In this document: positions 27,570 to 37,579 of the stretch, piece after piece
How the letters are laid out: each line of letters starts with the position of its first letter
How positions within the stretch are numbered: the stretch's first letter is position 1
Assembly: GCF_030547185.1 (NCBI RefSeq)
Contig: NZ_JAUOQR010000008.1
Span: 1 to 64,000, forward strand
Source of the DNA: Neptuniibacter sp. 1_MG-2023
GTDB lineage: Bacteria > Pseudomonadota > Gammaproteobacteria > Pseudomonadales > Balneatricaceae
Length of the DNA: 64,000 bases
Direction of reading: 5' to 3'
Translations under genes and position numbers: made by a program
The notes under the pieces: model-generated
What the model was told of the DNA's origin: nothing
The model's input: the letters and a program-made list of their open reading frames with translations, nothing else
Databases searched by the model: none

Positions 27570-27861
27570 TACGCAATGGTATCAATGGCAGTCAGATAAC
27601 CTTTTACTGAACTGCCATTTACAACCGAAAGCAAGTAAAGATGAGTTTTGCGGATTACATGGTGACAGCCTAAAAATTCGCATTACCGCCCCTCCTGTGG
27701 ATGGCAAAGCAAACGCTCATCTTATTAAATTCCTTGCTAAACAGTTTGGCGTAGCTAAGAATGCAGTAAGTGTTATCAAGGGTGAGCTTGCACGCCAAAA
27801 ACGCGTTAAAATAGCTCAACCAAAGAAAATTCCTGAACAACTGAATATCGAGATTCAATAA
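27565..27861 (+). CDS. yggU: DUF167/YggU family protein with a probable ATT start codon
   Basis: A 98-residue small protein of unknown function, an alpha/beta fold found beside yggT in many bacteria. The translation shows the full family core: NCHLQPKASKDEFCGLHGD, LKIRITAPPVDGKANAHLIK, FLAKQFGVAKNAVSVIKGEL and RQKRVKIAQP. The frame is open back to a TAG at 27550 but contains no ATG, GTG, TTG or CTG before the conserved WYQW. The best start is ATT at 27565, sharing its last T with the yggT TAA. AGGTAGG at 27551-27557 gives a seven-base spacing. Standard start-codon rules miss this gene. Confidence 0.88.
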   Translation: MNTQWYQWQSDNLLLNCHLQPKASKDEFCGLHGDSLKIRITAPPVDGKANAHLIKFLAKQFGVAKNAVSVIKGELARQKRVKIAQPKKIPEQLNIEIQ

Positions 27862-28004
27862 AGTGGCTGCACTATCCTACATTCCTCTCAATCACCTACT
27901 CATCTTTTATGAGATGTGAAGCTCGACTTAAAGAAAACAGCTAAGTCCAAGCGCATAATTTTTACCCTATTTATAGATAGTATTGATAAGAGTCGAACTG
28001 AGAA

Positions 28005-29174
28005 ATGCCCACTGTTATTCCTGAAGATTCGGTTGGAATCGTCCAACCACAAAAAATTGATTTTCATGACCCTCTCCAACTCAGTTGCGGGCGAGTACTT
28101 GAACGTTATCACCTCATGGTGGAAACCTATGGTGAATTAAACGCAGACTGTTCCAACGCTATTTTGATCTGCCACGCACTCTCTGGAAACCATCATGTTG
28201 CTGGATACCACAGTCTCGAAGATAAAAAACCCGGTTGGTGGGATTCTGCTATAGGCCCCGGAAAAGCGATAGATACCAATAAGTTTTTCGTTATTGGCCT
28301 TAACAATCTTGGTGGTTGTCATGGTTCAAGTGGCCCCAATCAACCTAATCCTGAAACAGGCCAGCCTTACGGCCCAGATTTTCCAATCATCACCGTTGAT
28401 GATTGGGTAGAGAGCCAAGCCCGTTTAGCTGATCATTTTGGGATAGAACAATTTGCTGCAGTTATCGGCGGAAGTTTAGGCGGCATGCAAGCTCTACAAT
28501 GGTCGATCAATTACCCAGAACGCCTTCGTCACTGTATGGTCATTGCCGCGGCGCCCAAACTATCGGCACAAAATATTGCCTTTAATGAAGTTGCGCGACA
28601 GGCAATCAGTAAAGATCCCCAGTTCCATGATGGCCATTACTATGCACAAAATGAAGTCCCGAAAGTCGGCTTAATGCTTGCCCGTATGCTGGGACATATT
28701 ACCTACCTTTCTGATGATGGTATGCGTAGTAAATTTGGTCGAGAACTTCGATCAGGTCAGATTAGTTATGATTTCACCCCTCAATTTGAGGTGGAGTCCT
28801 ACCTTCGCTATCAAGGAGAGCGCTTCTCGACTGAGTTTGATGCCAATACTTATCTGCTTATGACTAAAGCATTGGATTACTTTGATCCAACCGCCACAGA
28901 GGGTAAGCCCTTATCTGAGGTACTGGCAAAAGCAAAAGCTAAATTTATGGTGATATCTTTTACCACTGATTGGCGCTTCTCTCCTGAACGCTCACGGGAG
29001 ATTGTGGACGCCTTAGTGGATGCAGATAAACAGGTTAGTTATGCGGAAATCGAAGCGGCTCAAGGCCATGATGCTTTCTTAATCCCGATTCCTCGCTACC
29101 TCGATGTCTTTAACGCCTATATGCAACGGGTAGAAGCTGATACAAACAGCCTAAGCAGCAAGGAGCCCTCATAA
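28005..29174 (+). CDS. metX: Homoserine O-acyltransferase MetX (probably succinyl)
   Basis: An alpha/beta-hydrolase acyltransferase that activates homoserine for methionine synthesis. The 389-residue protein has the nucleophile elbow [10 protein letters not shown] with Ser157, [11 protein letters not shown] and the C-terminal catalytic His in QGHDAF. Gammaproteobacterial MetX proteins paired with MetW are mostly homoserine O-succinyltransferases despite resembling acetyltransferases; I prefer that activity on context, but the sequence alone does not settle it. The ATG overlaps nothing upstream; its TAA shares one base with the metW ATG. Confidence 0.94.
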   Translation: MPTVIPEDSVGIVQPQKIDFHDPLQLSCGRVLERYHLMVETYGELNADCSNAILICHALSGNHHVAGYHSLEDKKPGWWDSAIGPGKAIDTNKFFVIGLNNLGGCHGSSGPNQPNPETGQPYGPDFPIITVDDWVESQARLADHFGIEQFAAVIGGSLGGMQALQWSINYPERLRHCMVIAAAPKLSAQNIAFNEVARQAISKDPQFHDGHYYAQNEVPKVGLMLARMLGHITYLSDDGMRSKFGRELRSGQISYDFTPQFEVESYLRYQGERFSTEFDANTYLLMTKALDYFDPTATEGKPLSEVLAKAKAKFMVISFTTDWRFSPERSREIVDALVDADKQVSYAEIEAAQGHDAFLIPIPRYLDVFNAYMQRVEADTNSLSSKEPS

Positions 29175-29764
29175 TGCGCGCAGATCTAGATTTAATTAAA
29201 GATTGGGTCGAACCCGGCAAGCGAGTTCTCGACCTCTGCTGTGGTGATGGTGAGCTTCTGCACTATTTACATAGTGAAAAACAAGCATCCGGTTACGGCT
29301 TAGAAATAGGCCCAGAGAACATTACCGAATGTATAGGCAAAGGCGTTAACGTTATTGAAAAAGACATTGAGGAAGGTCTCGCCTCAATCAAAGATAACAC
29401 TTTTGACACCGTCATCATGACCCAAGCGATTCAAATCATGATGCGTCCCGACGAAATCATTGATGAAATGCTGCGCATAGGCAAAGAATGTATAGTCACG
29501 TTTCCAAATTTTGGTCATTGGCGAGCACGAGGCTACCTTGCATTCCGTGGGAAAATGCCTGTTTCTAAGTTCCTACCCTATACTTGGTATAACACACCAA
29601 ATACCCATTTCTGTACATTTAAGGACTTTGAGCGCCTATGTGTAGAACGCAATATATATATTATGGAACGGACCGTTGTGGATAATGAACATCAGCACCG
29701 TTGGTGGATTCATCTATGGCCAAATATGCTGGGTGAAATTGCTATTTACAGAATCACAAAATAA
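29174..29764 (+). CDS. metW: Methionine biosynthesis protein MetW
   Basis: A 196-residue methyltransferase-fold protein that accompanies MetX and is needed for full homoserine acyltransferase activity in several proteobacteria. The SAM-type motif VLDLCCGDGELLHYL (residues 18-32) is followed by the family's GLEI, QAIQIMMRPDEIIDEMLRIG and the conserved FPNFGHWRARGYLAFRGKMP (about 115-134). The start overlaps the metX stop by one base (TAATG), so the two are translationally coupled. Confidence 0.96.
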   Translation: MRADLDLIKDWVEPGKRVLDLCCGDGELLHYLHSEKQASGYGLEIGPENITECIGKGVNVIEKDIEEGLASIKDNTFDTVIMTQAIQIMMRPDEIIDEMLRIGKECIVTFPNFGHWRARGYLAFRGKMPVSKFLPYTWYNTPNTHFCTFKDFERLCVERNIYIMERTVVDNEHQHRWWIHLWPNMLGEIAIYRITK

Positions 29765-29776
29765 GTGGGGGAAATT

Positions 29777-30226
29777 ATGAATCAACTAGCTAAATGGACA
29801 GTGACAACACTCCTAGCAGTGGTCGCTTTAATTAGCCAGCCGCTATTTGCAGATCAATATGTGTCCCATGGAGATTATGAGATACATTACAACGCCTTCA
29901 ATAGCACCTTTATACAGCCCGATGTTGCTAAAAACATTGGTATTTCACGTAGCAAACGCAGAGCACTAATCAACGTTTCAGTTCTTAAAGTTGACGGCAA
30001 TCAAAAAACGCCCGTGCAAGCCGTTGTCACTGGAACAGCTACTAATCTGGCGGAGCAACCGCAGAAACTAGCGTTTAAAAAAATAGATGAGGGTAGTGCA
30101 ATCTATTATTTAGCACATTTTGGATTCACCAACAGCCAAGTCTTTCGTTTGGCTCTAGATGTACAGCCAGATCCAAATCACCCCGCCTTTACGGTTGAGT
30201 TTGAACAACGTTTTTACGAAGACTAA
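29777..30226 (+). CDS. DUF4426 exported protein
   Basis: A 149-residue secreted protein with a signal peptide (residues 1-24, hydrophobic TTLLAVVALISQPLFA ending in an A-x-A-like site before DQYV). The mature part is the DUF4426 fold: GDYEIHYNAFNSTFIQPDVA, RSKRRALINVSVL and AVVTGTATNL. The function is not known. I chose the ATG at 29777, preceded by GGGGGA, rather than the GTG four codons earlier. It is the last gene of metX-metW-DUF4426, an arrangement conserved in marine gammaproteobacteria, and has its own terminator. Confidence 0.92.
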   Translation: MNQLAKWTVTTLLAVVALISQPLFADQYVSHGDYEIHYNAFNSTFIQPDVAKNIGISRSKRRALINVSVLKVDGNQKTPVQAVVTGTATNLAEQPQKLAFKKIDEGSAIYYLAHFGFTNSQVFRLALDVQPDPNHPAFTVEFEQRFYED

Positions 30227-30242
30227 ACTCACTGAAGGTCAT

Positions 30243-30276
30243 AAAAAAGTGTGCATATCATGCACACTTTTTTTGT
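30243..30276 (+). terminator. Rho-independent terminator after the DUF4426 gene
   Basis: AAAAAGTGTGCA and TGCACACTTTTT pair around a short TATCA-type loop, followed by a T run, about 20 bases after the stop codon. Confidence 0.93.
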
Positions 30277-30323
30277 ATACCCCCACTTAATTAAAAGCGC
30301 TACATAAGAAAAAGGCAGTAAAC

Positions 30324-30944
30324 ATGGTCCAGAAAATTGTTTTAGCTAGTGGAAACAAAGGTAAACTGAATGAGTTCAACCACGCACTCAGTGAACTCAA
30401 TGTAGAAGTCATTCCACAAGCCCAATTTGATGTCCCCGATGCCGACGAAACAGGTCTAAGCTTTGTTGAAAATGCTATTTTAAAAGCCCGCCATGCAGCG
30501 AAAATTACCGGCTTACCCGCATTAGCAGATGACTCAGGTCTTGAAGTCGACGCCCTCAATGGAGCACCGGGTATCTACTCTGCTCGCTTCTCGGGTGCGG
30601 ATGCCAGCGACGCAAAAAACAATGCATTGTTATTAGAAAAGCTAAGTGGTTTAGGGGCAGAGCAACGCAGCGCGCGTTTCCGCTGTGTACTTGCCTTTAT
30701 GCGCCATGAAAATGATCCCACTCCTTTAATTTGCCAAGGGACATGGGATGGCATCATTCTTGAAAAAGCCTGTGGAGAGCAAGGCTTTGGTTATGACCCG
30801 CTATTTTGGGTGCCTGAATTAAATAGCGCATCAGCTCAACTAAGCCCAACACAGAAAAACAAAGTCAGTCATCGTGGGCAAGCTGTAGCACTGCTCAAAA
30901 AGACGATAGCTCCTTATTTAGCATCTATTAAAACGTCGAACTGA
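30324..30944 (+). CDS. rdgB: dITP/XTP pyrophosphatase RdgB
   Basis: A Ham1/ITPA-type house-cleaning enzyme that hydrolyses dITP, ITP and XTP to monophosphates, keeping deaminated purines out of DNA. The protein has 206 residues with the substrate-binding SGNKGKLNEF (residues 9-18), ADDSGLEVDALNGAPGIYSARF (about 69-90) and the C-terminal FGYDPLFWVPE and SHRGQAV motifs. It is followed after 16 bases by hemW, the conserved pair. Confidence 0.97.
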   Translation: MVQKIVLASGNKGKLNEFNHALSELNVEVIPQAQFDVPDADETGLSFVENAILKARHAAKITGLPALADDSGLEVDALNGAPGIYSARFSGADASDAKNNALLLEKLSGLGAEQRSARFRCVLAFMRHENDPTPLICQGTWDGIILEKACGEQGFGYDPLFWVPELNSASAQLSPTQKNKVSHRGQAVALLKKTIAPYLASIKTSN

Positions 30945-30960
30945 GCGATTAATAACACCC

Positions 30961-32097
30961 ATGAGCCTTCTACTCCCACCACTCTCACTTTATATACACG
31001 TACCATGGTGTGTGCAGAAGTGCCCCTATTGTGACTTTAATTCCCATGCTCAGCGTGAGACTTTACCCGAAGCCGATTATATTAAAACACTGCTTGATGA
31101 CTTAAATAACGAACGCCAATTTGCCCAAGGCCGTGAGATACAGAGCATCTTTATTGGCGGAGGAACCCCCAGCTTATTCAGTGCTGATAGTTATAAACAC
31201 TTACTACAAAAAATCCATACTATCATTCCTATCCGCACCGATGCAGAAATCACACTGGAGGCAAACCCTGGTACTTTTGAGAGAAATAAGTTTATTGGCT
31301 ATAGAGAAGCAGGCATCAATCGCCTATCTATCGGCATCCAAAGTTTTAATGATCAACAGCTAAAAGCTCTAGGACGTATCCATTGTGCAGACGAAGCGAT
31401 AAAAGCAGCAACTTTAGCGCGTGAGCTTTTCCCTAAGCTAAATTTAGACCTTATGCATGGTTTACCCAACCAGACAGAGGACGGTGCCTTAGCCGATCTT
31501 CAGCAAGCTATTGAGCTTCAACCCGATCATCTTTCATGGTATCAACTGACCATCGAGCCCAATACAGAATTCTATGCTAAACCACCTCAACTTCCGGTGG
31601 ATGAAACACTATGGTCCATTCAAGAAAAAGGCCTCCAGCACATCCAACAAGCGGGATTCGAACAATATGAGATATCCGCTTACACTCAAGGGAACACCCC
31701 ATCACAACATAACTTAAACTACTGGACCTTCGGTGATTATATAGGCATAGGGGCTGGCGCCCACGGTAAAATTACTTTATTAGAAGAACAACAGATCATC
31801 CGTCGCTGGAAACAGAAACAACCTAAAGCTTATATGCAACCTAGTAGCCGACTTGTAGGTCATGAACTGATAGAACAAGATGACCGCGCTTTTGAGTTTA
31901 TGTTGAACGCCCTGCGCTTACATAAAGGAGTACCTAAACAGTTATTTTCTGAACGTACAGGTATCCCACTAACCACACTATCACCACTGCTCGATAGCGC
32001 CATAAATAGAGGACTACTAAGCGCATCCAATAATCGCTTAGTACCGACCCAACAAGGCCGTTTATTCTTGAATGATCTGCTAGAGATATTTCTTTAA
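30961..32097 (+). CDS. hemW: Radical SAM heme chaperone HemW
   Basis: A 378-residue oxygen-independent coproporphyrinogen-oxidase-like radical SAM protein. HemW binds heme and inserts it into membrane respiratory proteins rather than acting as coproporphyrinogen dehydrogenase. The cluster motif is CVQKCPYCDFNSH (residues 16-28, C-x3-C-x2-C), followed by FIGGGTPSLF, EANPGTFE, RLSIGIQSFND and the HemW C-terminal domain (IGIGAGAHG). It belongs to the rdgB-hemW transcript. Confidence 0.95.
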   Translation: MSLLLPPLSLYIHVPWCVQKCPYCDFNSHAQRETLPEADYIKTLLDDLNNERQFAQGREIQSIFIGGGTPSLFSADSYKHLLQKIHTIIPIRTDAEITLEANPGTFERNKFIGYREAGINRLSIGIQSFNDQQLKALGRIHCADEAIKAATLARELFPKLNLDLMHGLPNQTEDGALADLQQAIELQPDHLSWYQLTIEPNTEFYAKPPQLPVDETLWSIQEKGLQHIQQAGFEQYEISAYTQGNTPSQHNLNYWTFGDYIGIGAGAHGKITLLEEQQIIRRWKQKQPKAYMQPSSRLVGHELIEQDDRAFEFMLNALRLHKGVPKQLFSERTGIPLTTLSPLLDSAINRGLLSASNNRLVPTQQGRLFLNDLLEIFL

Positions 32098-32225
32098 GCT
32101 AGATAGCCAAAGACAGTAATCACCTTAGCTTGTCGATTGAAAACCAAGTAACCCGGGCCAGATAAAAATAAGAATCTCATAACAGCTGACGTAGATTTAC
32201 ACTTGCAGTAACATAATGGTTACAC

Positions 32226-32256
32226 ATAAAAAAAGCGTGGAATACCACGCTTTTAT
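32226..32256. terminator. Bidirectional terminator between hemW and the 207-residue membrane protein gene
   Basis: AAAAGCGTGG and CCACGCTTTT pair around AATA. The T run is longer when read on the minus strand, where it follows the stop at 32276; on the plus strand it lies about 130 bases after hemW. Confidence 0.88.
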
Positions 32257-32275
32257 GTCTTTATGTTAGTCGCTG

Positions 32276-32899
32276 CTAAACCTTATCCGCTCGCCTTTTG
32301 CTAATCACTTGCCATAAAAATTCCACAGCGGCGATAACCAATAAAGCATAACCTATTAACTCAGTCCCCTCTTCCGCTATATTTTTGACCACTCGCATAT
32401 AGCCATCACCCATCACCGCTTCCCAAAAGGATCCTCTACCAAACAGGCGAGAGAAAACCAGAACAACTAAAATACCACTTAGAAATATTCCAGCACTAGA
32501 TGAACGGGAGTACTCAATTAGAGACTCTTTGATTGGACGAGGTTGCTTAAATAAATAAAAGGCGGACGCCGCTATAGAGCTATAAACCAATACCTGCCAA
32601 GCCCCGTCAAAAAAGTTATCGTCCAGAAATGCGTCAAATTCTCGGATCAGCATTAAACCAACTAATGTCGCTACAATAACAACAGCGGGCCTCAGCGACT
32701 GAGTTAGTTTGGCTGCGATAAAAAACACCACACAACTTATAAATGCAAAAGCATTGTGCATTTGTTCCGTGGTCGAATGCTCACCATAATCACTTTTAGT
32801 CAGTTTAGAATAACCTTCCATTGAAAAAAGGTGTGCCACGCCCACAATAAACAACACATAAAACAGGGAGCGCACCATCAGCATTGCAAATGACTGCAT
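32276..32899 (-). CDS. Hypothetical multi-pass membrane protein
   Basis: A 207-residue protein with about six hydrophobic segments (about 4-25, 49-66, 70-87, 102-119, 136-154 and 182-199). Between the first two is a polar loop (TKSDYGEHSTTEQMHNA), and between segments three and four an acidic stretch (REFDAFLDDNFFDGAWQ). I do not recognise a family. It is monocistronic between hemW and yigB with a strong terminator. The acidic and histidine residues in or near the membrane could bind a metal or protons, but this is speculation. Confidence 0.75.
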   Translation of the reverse strand: MQSFAMLMVRSLFYVLFIVGVAHLFSMEGYSKLTKSDYGEHSTTEQMHNAFAFISCVVFFIAAKLTQSLRPAVVIVATLVGLMLIREFDAFLDDNFFDGAWQVLVYSSIAASAFYLFKQPRPIKESLIEYSRSSSAGIFLSGILVVLVFSRLFGRGSFWEAVMGDGYMRVVKNIAEEGTELIGYALLVIAAVEFLWQVISKRRADKV

Positions 32900-33124
32900 T
32901 ATAATAATCCATTTAATTCAAATAGTTGGAAGAAATACACCATATCCCGAGTCTGAAGTTAGCAACGTATCGCTGCCTTTGGTGCACTAAAGTGGGGCTC
33001 ATTTTATAGGAAACTGCCCTTAAGACAAAAGAATTAATAAATTGTTCACAATAAAGTAAAAAAAATGACATTAAAAAGGGATATGTCAAACAGATTGAAT
33101 TTATAATTCATTTGGAATGGATAT

Positions 33125-33844
33125 TTACAAAACCACCTTCTTAACAGCCTCCTCTCTAATTTCTTCAACTTTTTCCACTATTTCACTCAAGCAATTTACT
33201 TCTTTACTGGCATTTGGGATATGAGCGTCTTGCTTCAGGTTAACCCAGATTGTCCACAAACCTGCGGCTTCCGCTCCCTCAATATCATGCTGAGGGTTAT
33301 CACCTATATGTATCACTTGTTCAGGACGCAGATTTGTATGCGCTAACATCTGCTCAAACATGAGCGGATGAGGTTTCATCGCCCCAACATCATCGGCTTT
33401 AAACTGGAAATCCATCACATCTGCTAATCCAACCTTGTGGATATCTGCATTGCCGTTACTTAACGCGCCTAAAATATAGCCCTGCTTTTTTAACGCCAGC
33501 AGCGTTTCACGGGCATGCTCAAAATAACTTACTTGTTGGCGCGCATGTAAAAAAACATCAAAGGCTTGCTCTGTTAATAACTTAACATCTTGCGCCGAAT
33601 AGCCAGCCTTCTCTAAACCAAAGCATAATTGGGCCATTCTAATTTGAGTCACACTATGGGCAATATCAGGCTGTTCCGACAAAACAGCCGTTCTTAATAT
33701 GGCTAAATCCTTTAACTGATAGCAGCGAGTAAACGCAGGCGCATATTGAGCCAACCAATCAAACATAGTCTGATTGGCCTGCTTTATCACGGGATCAACA
33801 GCCCATAAAGTGTCATCCAGATCAAAGGTAATACATTTAATCAT
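33125..33844 (-). CDS. yigB: HAD-family phosphatase YigB-like
   Basis: A 239-residue haloacid-dehalogenase hydrolase. HAD motif I is FDLDDTLW (residues 7-14), motif II LGALSNGNAD (about 130-139), motif III Lys around KPHPLMF (about 158) and motif IV HIGDNPQHDIEGAEAAG (about 180-196). E. coli YigB, at the same position after xerC, dephosphorylates FMN and the riboflavin intermediate 5-amino-6-ribitylamino-uracil phosphate. The assignment rests on synteny plus size. The start overlaps the end of xerC by four bases. Confidence 0.88.
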   Translation of the reverse strand: MIKCITFDLDDTLWAVDPVIKQANQTMFDWLAQYAPAFTRCYQLKDLAILRTAVLSEQPDIAHSVTQIRMAQLCFGLEKAGYSAQDVKLLTEQAFDVFLHARQQVSYFEHARETLLALKKQGYILGALSNGNADIHKVGLADVMDFQFKADDVGAMKPHPLMFEQMLAHTNLRPEQVIHIGDNPQHDIEGAEAAGLWTIWVNLKQDAHIPNASKEVNCLSEIVEKVEEIREEAVKKVVL

Positions 33845-34740
33845 TTCTTTGCCTTTTTATGTGCCCTAGGGTGCGCACCTTCATAAACCTGCATCAAATG
33901 CTGAAAATCTAAGTGAGTATAGATCTGGGTCGTGGAGATATCTTCATGCCCTAAAAGCTCTTGCACAGCACGTAGATCTCCACTGGATTCCAACATGTGG
34001 CTAGCAAAACTATGTCTTAGACGGTGAGGATGAACTTTGCCTTGTACCCCTAATCGCTTGCCCCAATAATCCATACGTTGCTGTACTGCTCTTACTGATA
34101 TACGACTACCACGTTTGCTCACAAATAGAGCACTCTCACTATAATCAGCTAACTGATGCCGATAATCTAGCCACTGATCAATGGCCGTAATTGCCTTACT
34201 TCCTATTGGCAACATACGCATTTTACTGCCTTTACCAGTAACTCTTAAGCTATGGTCCGCTAAATCGATACTATGCATATCCAAGCTAACAAGTTCGGAT
34301 ATACGTAAACCCGATGAATAGATCAACTCCATGATTGCAGCATCTCTAGCAGACACTGCATCAATAATAGGAATATCTAATAACTGGACCATCTGATCCG
34401 CATCCAGTGTACTAGGAAGTTTACGTGATGATTTTGGCGCCTGAACCGCAAGCGCAGGATTTTGCTCGACTAGGCGCTCTCGGGCAAGAAAACGATAAAA
34501 ACTACGCGTAGCAGACAGCGCCCGTTGAATACTAGCGCCAGATAGCCCCTGCCGATGAATTTTAGCCACAAACTGGCGAACGTGTTTGGCTTCTACATCA
34601 GCCCACTGAGATAGGTCCTGCTCATCAATGAAGTCACTAAACTTTGCAAGATCACGTGCATAGTTATCCAGCGTATGATGAGACAGTTGCTTTTCAGTGG
34701 AGAGATAGTGCAAAAATTGCTCAAGCTGAGCTTCCTTCAA
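33841..34740 (-). CDS. xerC: Tyrosine recombinase XerC
   Basis: A 299-residue site-specific recombinase which, with XerD, resolves chromosome dimers at dif. The N-terminal SAM-like core-binding domain (about 1-85) precedes the catalytic domain with Arg in SGLRISELVSLD, HPHRLRHSFASHML (His-x2-Arg), LGHEDISTTQIYTHLD including the tyrosine nucleophile and the preceding His. The gene lies in the dapF-DUF484-xerC-yigB order found in E. coli and Pseudomonas, which identifies it as XerC rather than XerD. Confidence 0.96.
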   Translation of the reverse strand: MKEAQLEQFLHYLSTEKQLSHHTLDNYARDLAKFSDFIDEQDLSQWADVEAKHVRQFVAKIHRQGLSGASIQRALSATRSFYRFLARERLVEQNPALAVQAPKSSRKLPSTLDADQMVQLLDIPIIDAVSARDAAIMELIYSSGLRISELVSLDMHSIDLADHSLRVTGKGSKMRMLPIGSKAITAIDQWLDYRHQLADYSESALFVSKRGSRISVRAVQQRMDYWGKRLGVQGKVHPHRLRHSFASHMLESSGDLRAVQELLGHEDISTTQIYTHLDFQHLMQVYEGAHPRAHKKAKK

Positions 34741-34770
34741 ACTATCTTCTCCATCTTGTTGTGTAAAAAT

Positions 34771-35454
34771 TTAATATTCCTGTTGGCGCATAATCCGATA
34801 AGCAACACGACTTAACACTTCACCAACGTAACTAAGCAAAACAGTTCCTTGGCTACTTGTGAAGTAATTAGGATCAAAACTACCTACAGCTAATAACCCC
34901 AATGCTTCTCCCTGAACTAAAGGCACTACCGCCGCAGATTGCACTTTGATCGCGTCAGCCGCAAAAATAAACTCGTTTTCAGCCTTACTTAATTGTCCAC
35001 AGCTCGGAAGATTGGTACTCATCAACCCACTGATAACACTGGCGCTATCTTGATCCATCAGACGCAAATTATTGACATCCAAAGGTTTATGGGTAAATAA
35101 AATCAATGAGGTTGTATCACTCGCAAAATCCTGACAAAGGCTTTCATCGATAGCGACCGCTATATCATCCAATGTTTCAGATTCAAGCAAAGCAAGTACC
35201 ATACGTTTAGTTTTTTCAAACTGAACATCATTATGGCGAGCAATATCGATCAGATCTGAAAGATGTGACGTAAGATTTTGATTTTTCTCACGTAGCACAG
35301 TTGTCTGGCGCTCGACTAACGAAACAGCTCGACCTGTTTCATGAGGTACATATAACTTCTCTAACAACTTAGCATTACGAGTAAAAAAGTCCGGATGCTG
35401 CTGTAAAAAATCAGCAACCTTCGCCTCTGTCAGCTGTTCTAATTGATCACTCAT
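34771..35454 (-). CDS. DUF484 family (YigA-like) GAF-domain protein
   Basis: A 227-residue cytoplasmic protein. The N terminus has the family signature [38 protein letters not shown] in conserved pieces at residues 12-49, followed by a coiled-coil-prone stretch ([19 protein letters not shown]) and a GAF-like domain (about 80-215). Its function is unknown; the position between dapF and xerC is conserved across gammaproteobacteria. The start overlaps the dapF stop by four bases. Confidence 0.93.
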   Translation of the reverse strand: MSDQLEQLTEAKVADFLQQHPDFFTRNAKLLEKLYVPHETGRAVSLVERQTTVLREKNQNLTSHLSDLIDIARHNDVQFEKTKRMVLALLESETLDDIAVAIDESLCQDFASDTTSLILFTHKPLDVNNLRLMDQDSASVISGLMSTNLPSCGQLSKAENEFIFAADAIKVQSAAVVPLVQGEALGLLAVGSFDPNYFTSSQGTVLLSYVGEVLSRVAYRIMRQQEY

Positions 35455-36293
35455 ATAAAAACCTGTCCTTCAAAAACCGTTGTTGCTGGCCCAATCATAA
35501 TAACGGGCTGTTCCTCACCATGCCATTCAATCTGCAAATCACCACCAGGCAGATGAACGGTAACTGGCATATCAAGCTTACCACGCAACGTCCCTGCAAC
35601 AACGGCTGCACAAGCACCTGTGCCACAGGCTCGGGTTTCCCCTACGCCGCGCTCAAAAACACGTAGATTAACTTCATTACGATTAAGTACCTGCATAAAG
35701 CCAATATTAGCTTTGGCTGGGAACCGTGGGTGAGCCTCCAAAAGTGGCCCCAAAGTTTCTACTGGCACTTCATCTGTACTATTAACCAACAAGACAGCAT
35801 GAGGATTACCCATAGAAACAGCACTCAGCTCAACAGTCTGTGTCTCACCTTTCACATCCAGATCAACGGAATAGGTAATTGCCTGCTGATTAGCTACAAA
35901 TGGAATAGCCTCCGGTTGAAGAATAGGCGCCCCCATATCCACTTCAACCTTTTTATCGGGATGAACCTTCAGTTGTGCACGTCCATTGGCCGTCTGCACA
36001 GTAATAGTCGTTTTACCTGTAAGCCGTTTATCACGCACAAACTTAGCAAAACAGCGAGCGCCATTACCGCAGTTTTCAACCTCCGAGCCATCTTGGTTAA
36101 AAATCCGATAACGAAAATCAACATCAGGCTCTGTCGGCGGCTCAACAATGAGTAGCTGATCAAAACCAACACCTAAGTGCCGGTCACTGAGCTTTTTTAC
36201 AAGTTTAGGTGTCACTTTAATACGCTGAGTAACAAGATCCAGCACCATAAAGTCATTACCTAACCCATGCATTTTAGTGAAACGAACTAACAT
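35451..36293 (-). CDS. dapF: Diaminopimelate epimerase
   Basis: A PLP-independent racemase that converts LL- to meso-diaminopimelate for lysine and peptidoglycan. The 280-residue protein has both catalytic cysteines: ENCGNGARC (about residue 75) and [11 protein letters not shown] (about 221). The N terminus [13 protein letters not shown] is diagnostic. It lies 11 bases after lysA, which consumes its product. Confidence 0.97.
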   Translation of the reverse strand: MLVRFTKMHGLGNDFMVLDLVTQRIKVTPKLVKKLSDRHLGVGFDQLLIVEPPTEPDVDFRYRIFNQDGSEVENCGNGARCFAKFVRDKRLTGKTTITVQTANGRAQLKVHPDKKVEVDMGAPILQPEAIPFVANQQAITYSVDLDVKGETQTVELSAVSMGNPHAVLLVNSTDEVPVETLGPLLEAHPRFPAKANIGFMQVLNRNEVNLRVFERGVGETRACGTGACAAVVAGTLRGKLDMPVTVHLPGGDLQIEWHGEEQPVIMIGPATTVFEGQVFI

Positions 36294-36304
36294 AGATAAA
36301 GCTC

Positions 36305-37561
36305 CTAACGATCTTTAGGTAAAAGTTGCTCACCTCTAACAAGATCCGTCAAAGTTTCACGTTTCCGAATAAGATAGTGCTGACTATCATCAACCATCAC
36401 TTCAGCTGGGCGACCACGGCTGTTGTAATTAGATGCCATCACAAAACCATAAGCACCGGCAGAGCAAACCGCCAACAGGTCACCTGGCTCTAAATTTAGA
36501 GCGCGATCTTTACCTAAAAAGTCACCCGTTTCACAAACCGGGCCCACTAGATCCCAAGATTTAGTTTCTCCACCCTCCCGCAAAAGGGCTGGAATAATAT
36601 CTTGATAAGCACTGTATAGCGCAGGGCGTATAAGGTCATTCATTGCGCCATCAATTATGGCGAAGTTTTTCTCATCCGTGCACTTCAAAAACTCAACTCG
36701 CGTTAGCATCACGCCAGCATTTGCAGCAATCGAACGGCCCGGCTCAAAAATCAGCCCTAACTCACGGTCGCCTAATTTATCTAAGACAGCAGCGATATAC
36801 TCTTGCGGAGTAGGCGGTTCTTCATCGGTATAACAAACACCAAGCCCCCCACCTAAATCTAAATGTTTAATCTTGATGCCTTCTTCAGCCAACTTATCAA
36901 CTAAAACCAAAACACGATCAAGAGCATCCAAGAATGGCGCAACTTCAGTCAACTGACTACCGATATGGCAATCCATACCGACAATATCAACATTATTCAT
37001 CTCTGCTGCGCGCTTATAAATGCGTACAGCTTCATTAATATCAATACCGAATTTATTATCTTTTAACCCTGTAGATATATAAGGGTGTGTACCCGCATCA
37101 ACATCAGGATTCACTCGGAACGATATAGCGGCAATTTTATCTTCAGCAGCAGCCACATCATTAACACGAACTAATTCAGCTTCTGACTCAATATTAAAAC
37201 AGCGGATCCCCGCATTAAGCGCTTGAATAATCTCGTAAGGCTGTTTGCCTACCCCTGAAAAAACGACTTTAGAAGCATCACCACCCGCTCTTAAAACCCG
37301 CTCAAGCTCACCCGCAGAAACAATATCAAAACCAGCGCCTAAACGAGCTAATACATTCAATACTGCAATATTAGAATTCGCTTTTACTGCATAGCATACG
37401 AGAGCATCTCTCCCTTCCAGAGCTTCTGCATAAGCAAGATAAGCGCGCTCTAGTGCATCTCTTGAATAAACATAGGTTGGGGTGCCAAACTCTTCAGCAA
37501 TTTGCGTCAAAGCCACTTCTTCACAGCAAAGCTGTTCGTTTCTATACTCAAATGTATCCAT
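36305..37561 (-). CDS. lysA: Diaminopimelate decarboxylase
   Basis: A PLP-dependent fold III decarboxylase that makes L-lysine from meso-diaminopimelate. The 418-residue protein has the PLP lysine in CYAVKANSN (about 55-63), the HIGSQ motif, [21 protein letters not shown] and the substrate segment [14 protein letters not shown]. It is second in the lptM-lysA-dapF run, 18 bases after lptM. Confidence 0.97.
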   Translation of the reverse strand: MDTFEYRNEQLCCEEVALTQIAEEFGTPTYVYSRDALERAYLAYAEALEGRDALVCYAVKANSNIAVLNVLARLGAGFDIVSAGELERVLRAGGDASKVVFSGVGKQPYEIIQALNAGIRCFNIESEAELVRVNDVAAAEDKIAAISFRVNPDVDAGTHPYISTGLKDNKFGIDINEAVRIYKRAAEMNNVDIVGMDCHIGSQLTEVAPFLDALDRVLVLVDKLAEEGIKIKHLDLGGGLGVCYTDEEPPTPQEYIAAVLDKLGDRELGLIFEPGRSIAANAGVMLTRVEFLKCTDEKNFAIIDGAMNDLIRPALYSAYQDIIPALLREGGETKSWDLVGPVCETGDFLGKDRALNLEPGDLLAVCSAGAYGFVMASNYNSRGRPAEVMVDDSQHYLIRKRETLTDLVRGEQLLPKDR

Positions 37562-37579
37562 TAAAAATCTCTTAACATT

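Noticed and set aside
33841-34740. Integrase of a mobile element
   Set aside because: The tyrosine recombinase sits in the conserved dapF-DUF484-xerC-yigB order; no att repeats or phage genes are nearby.
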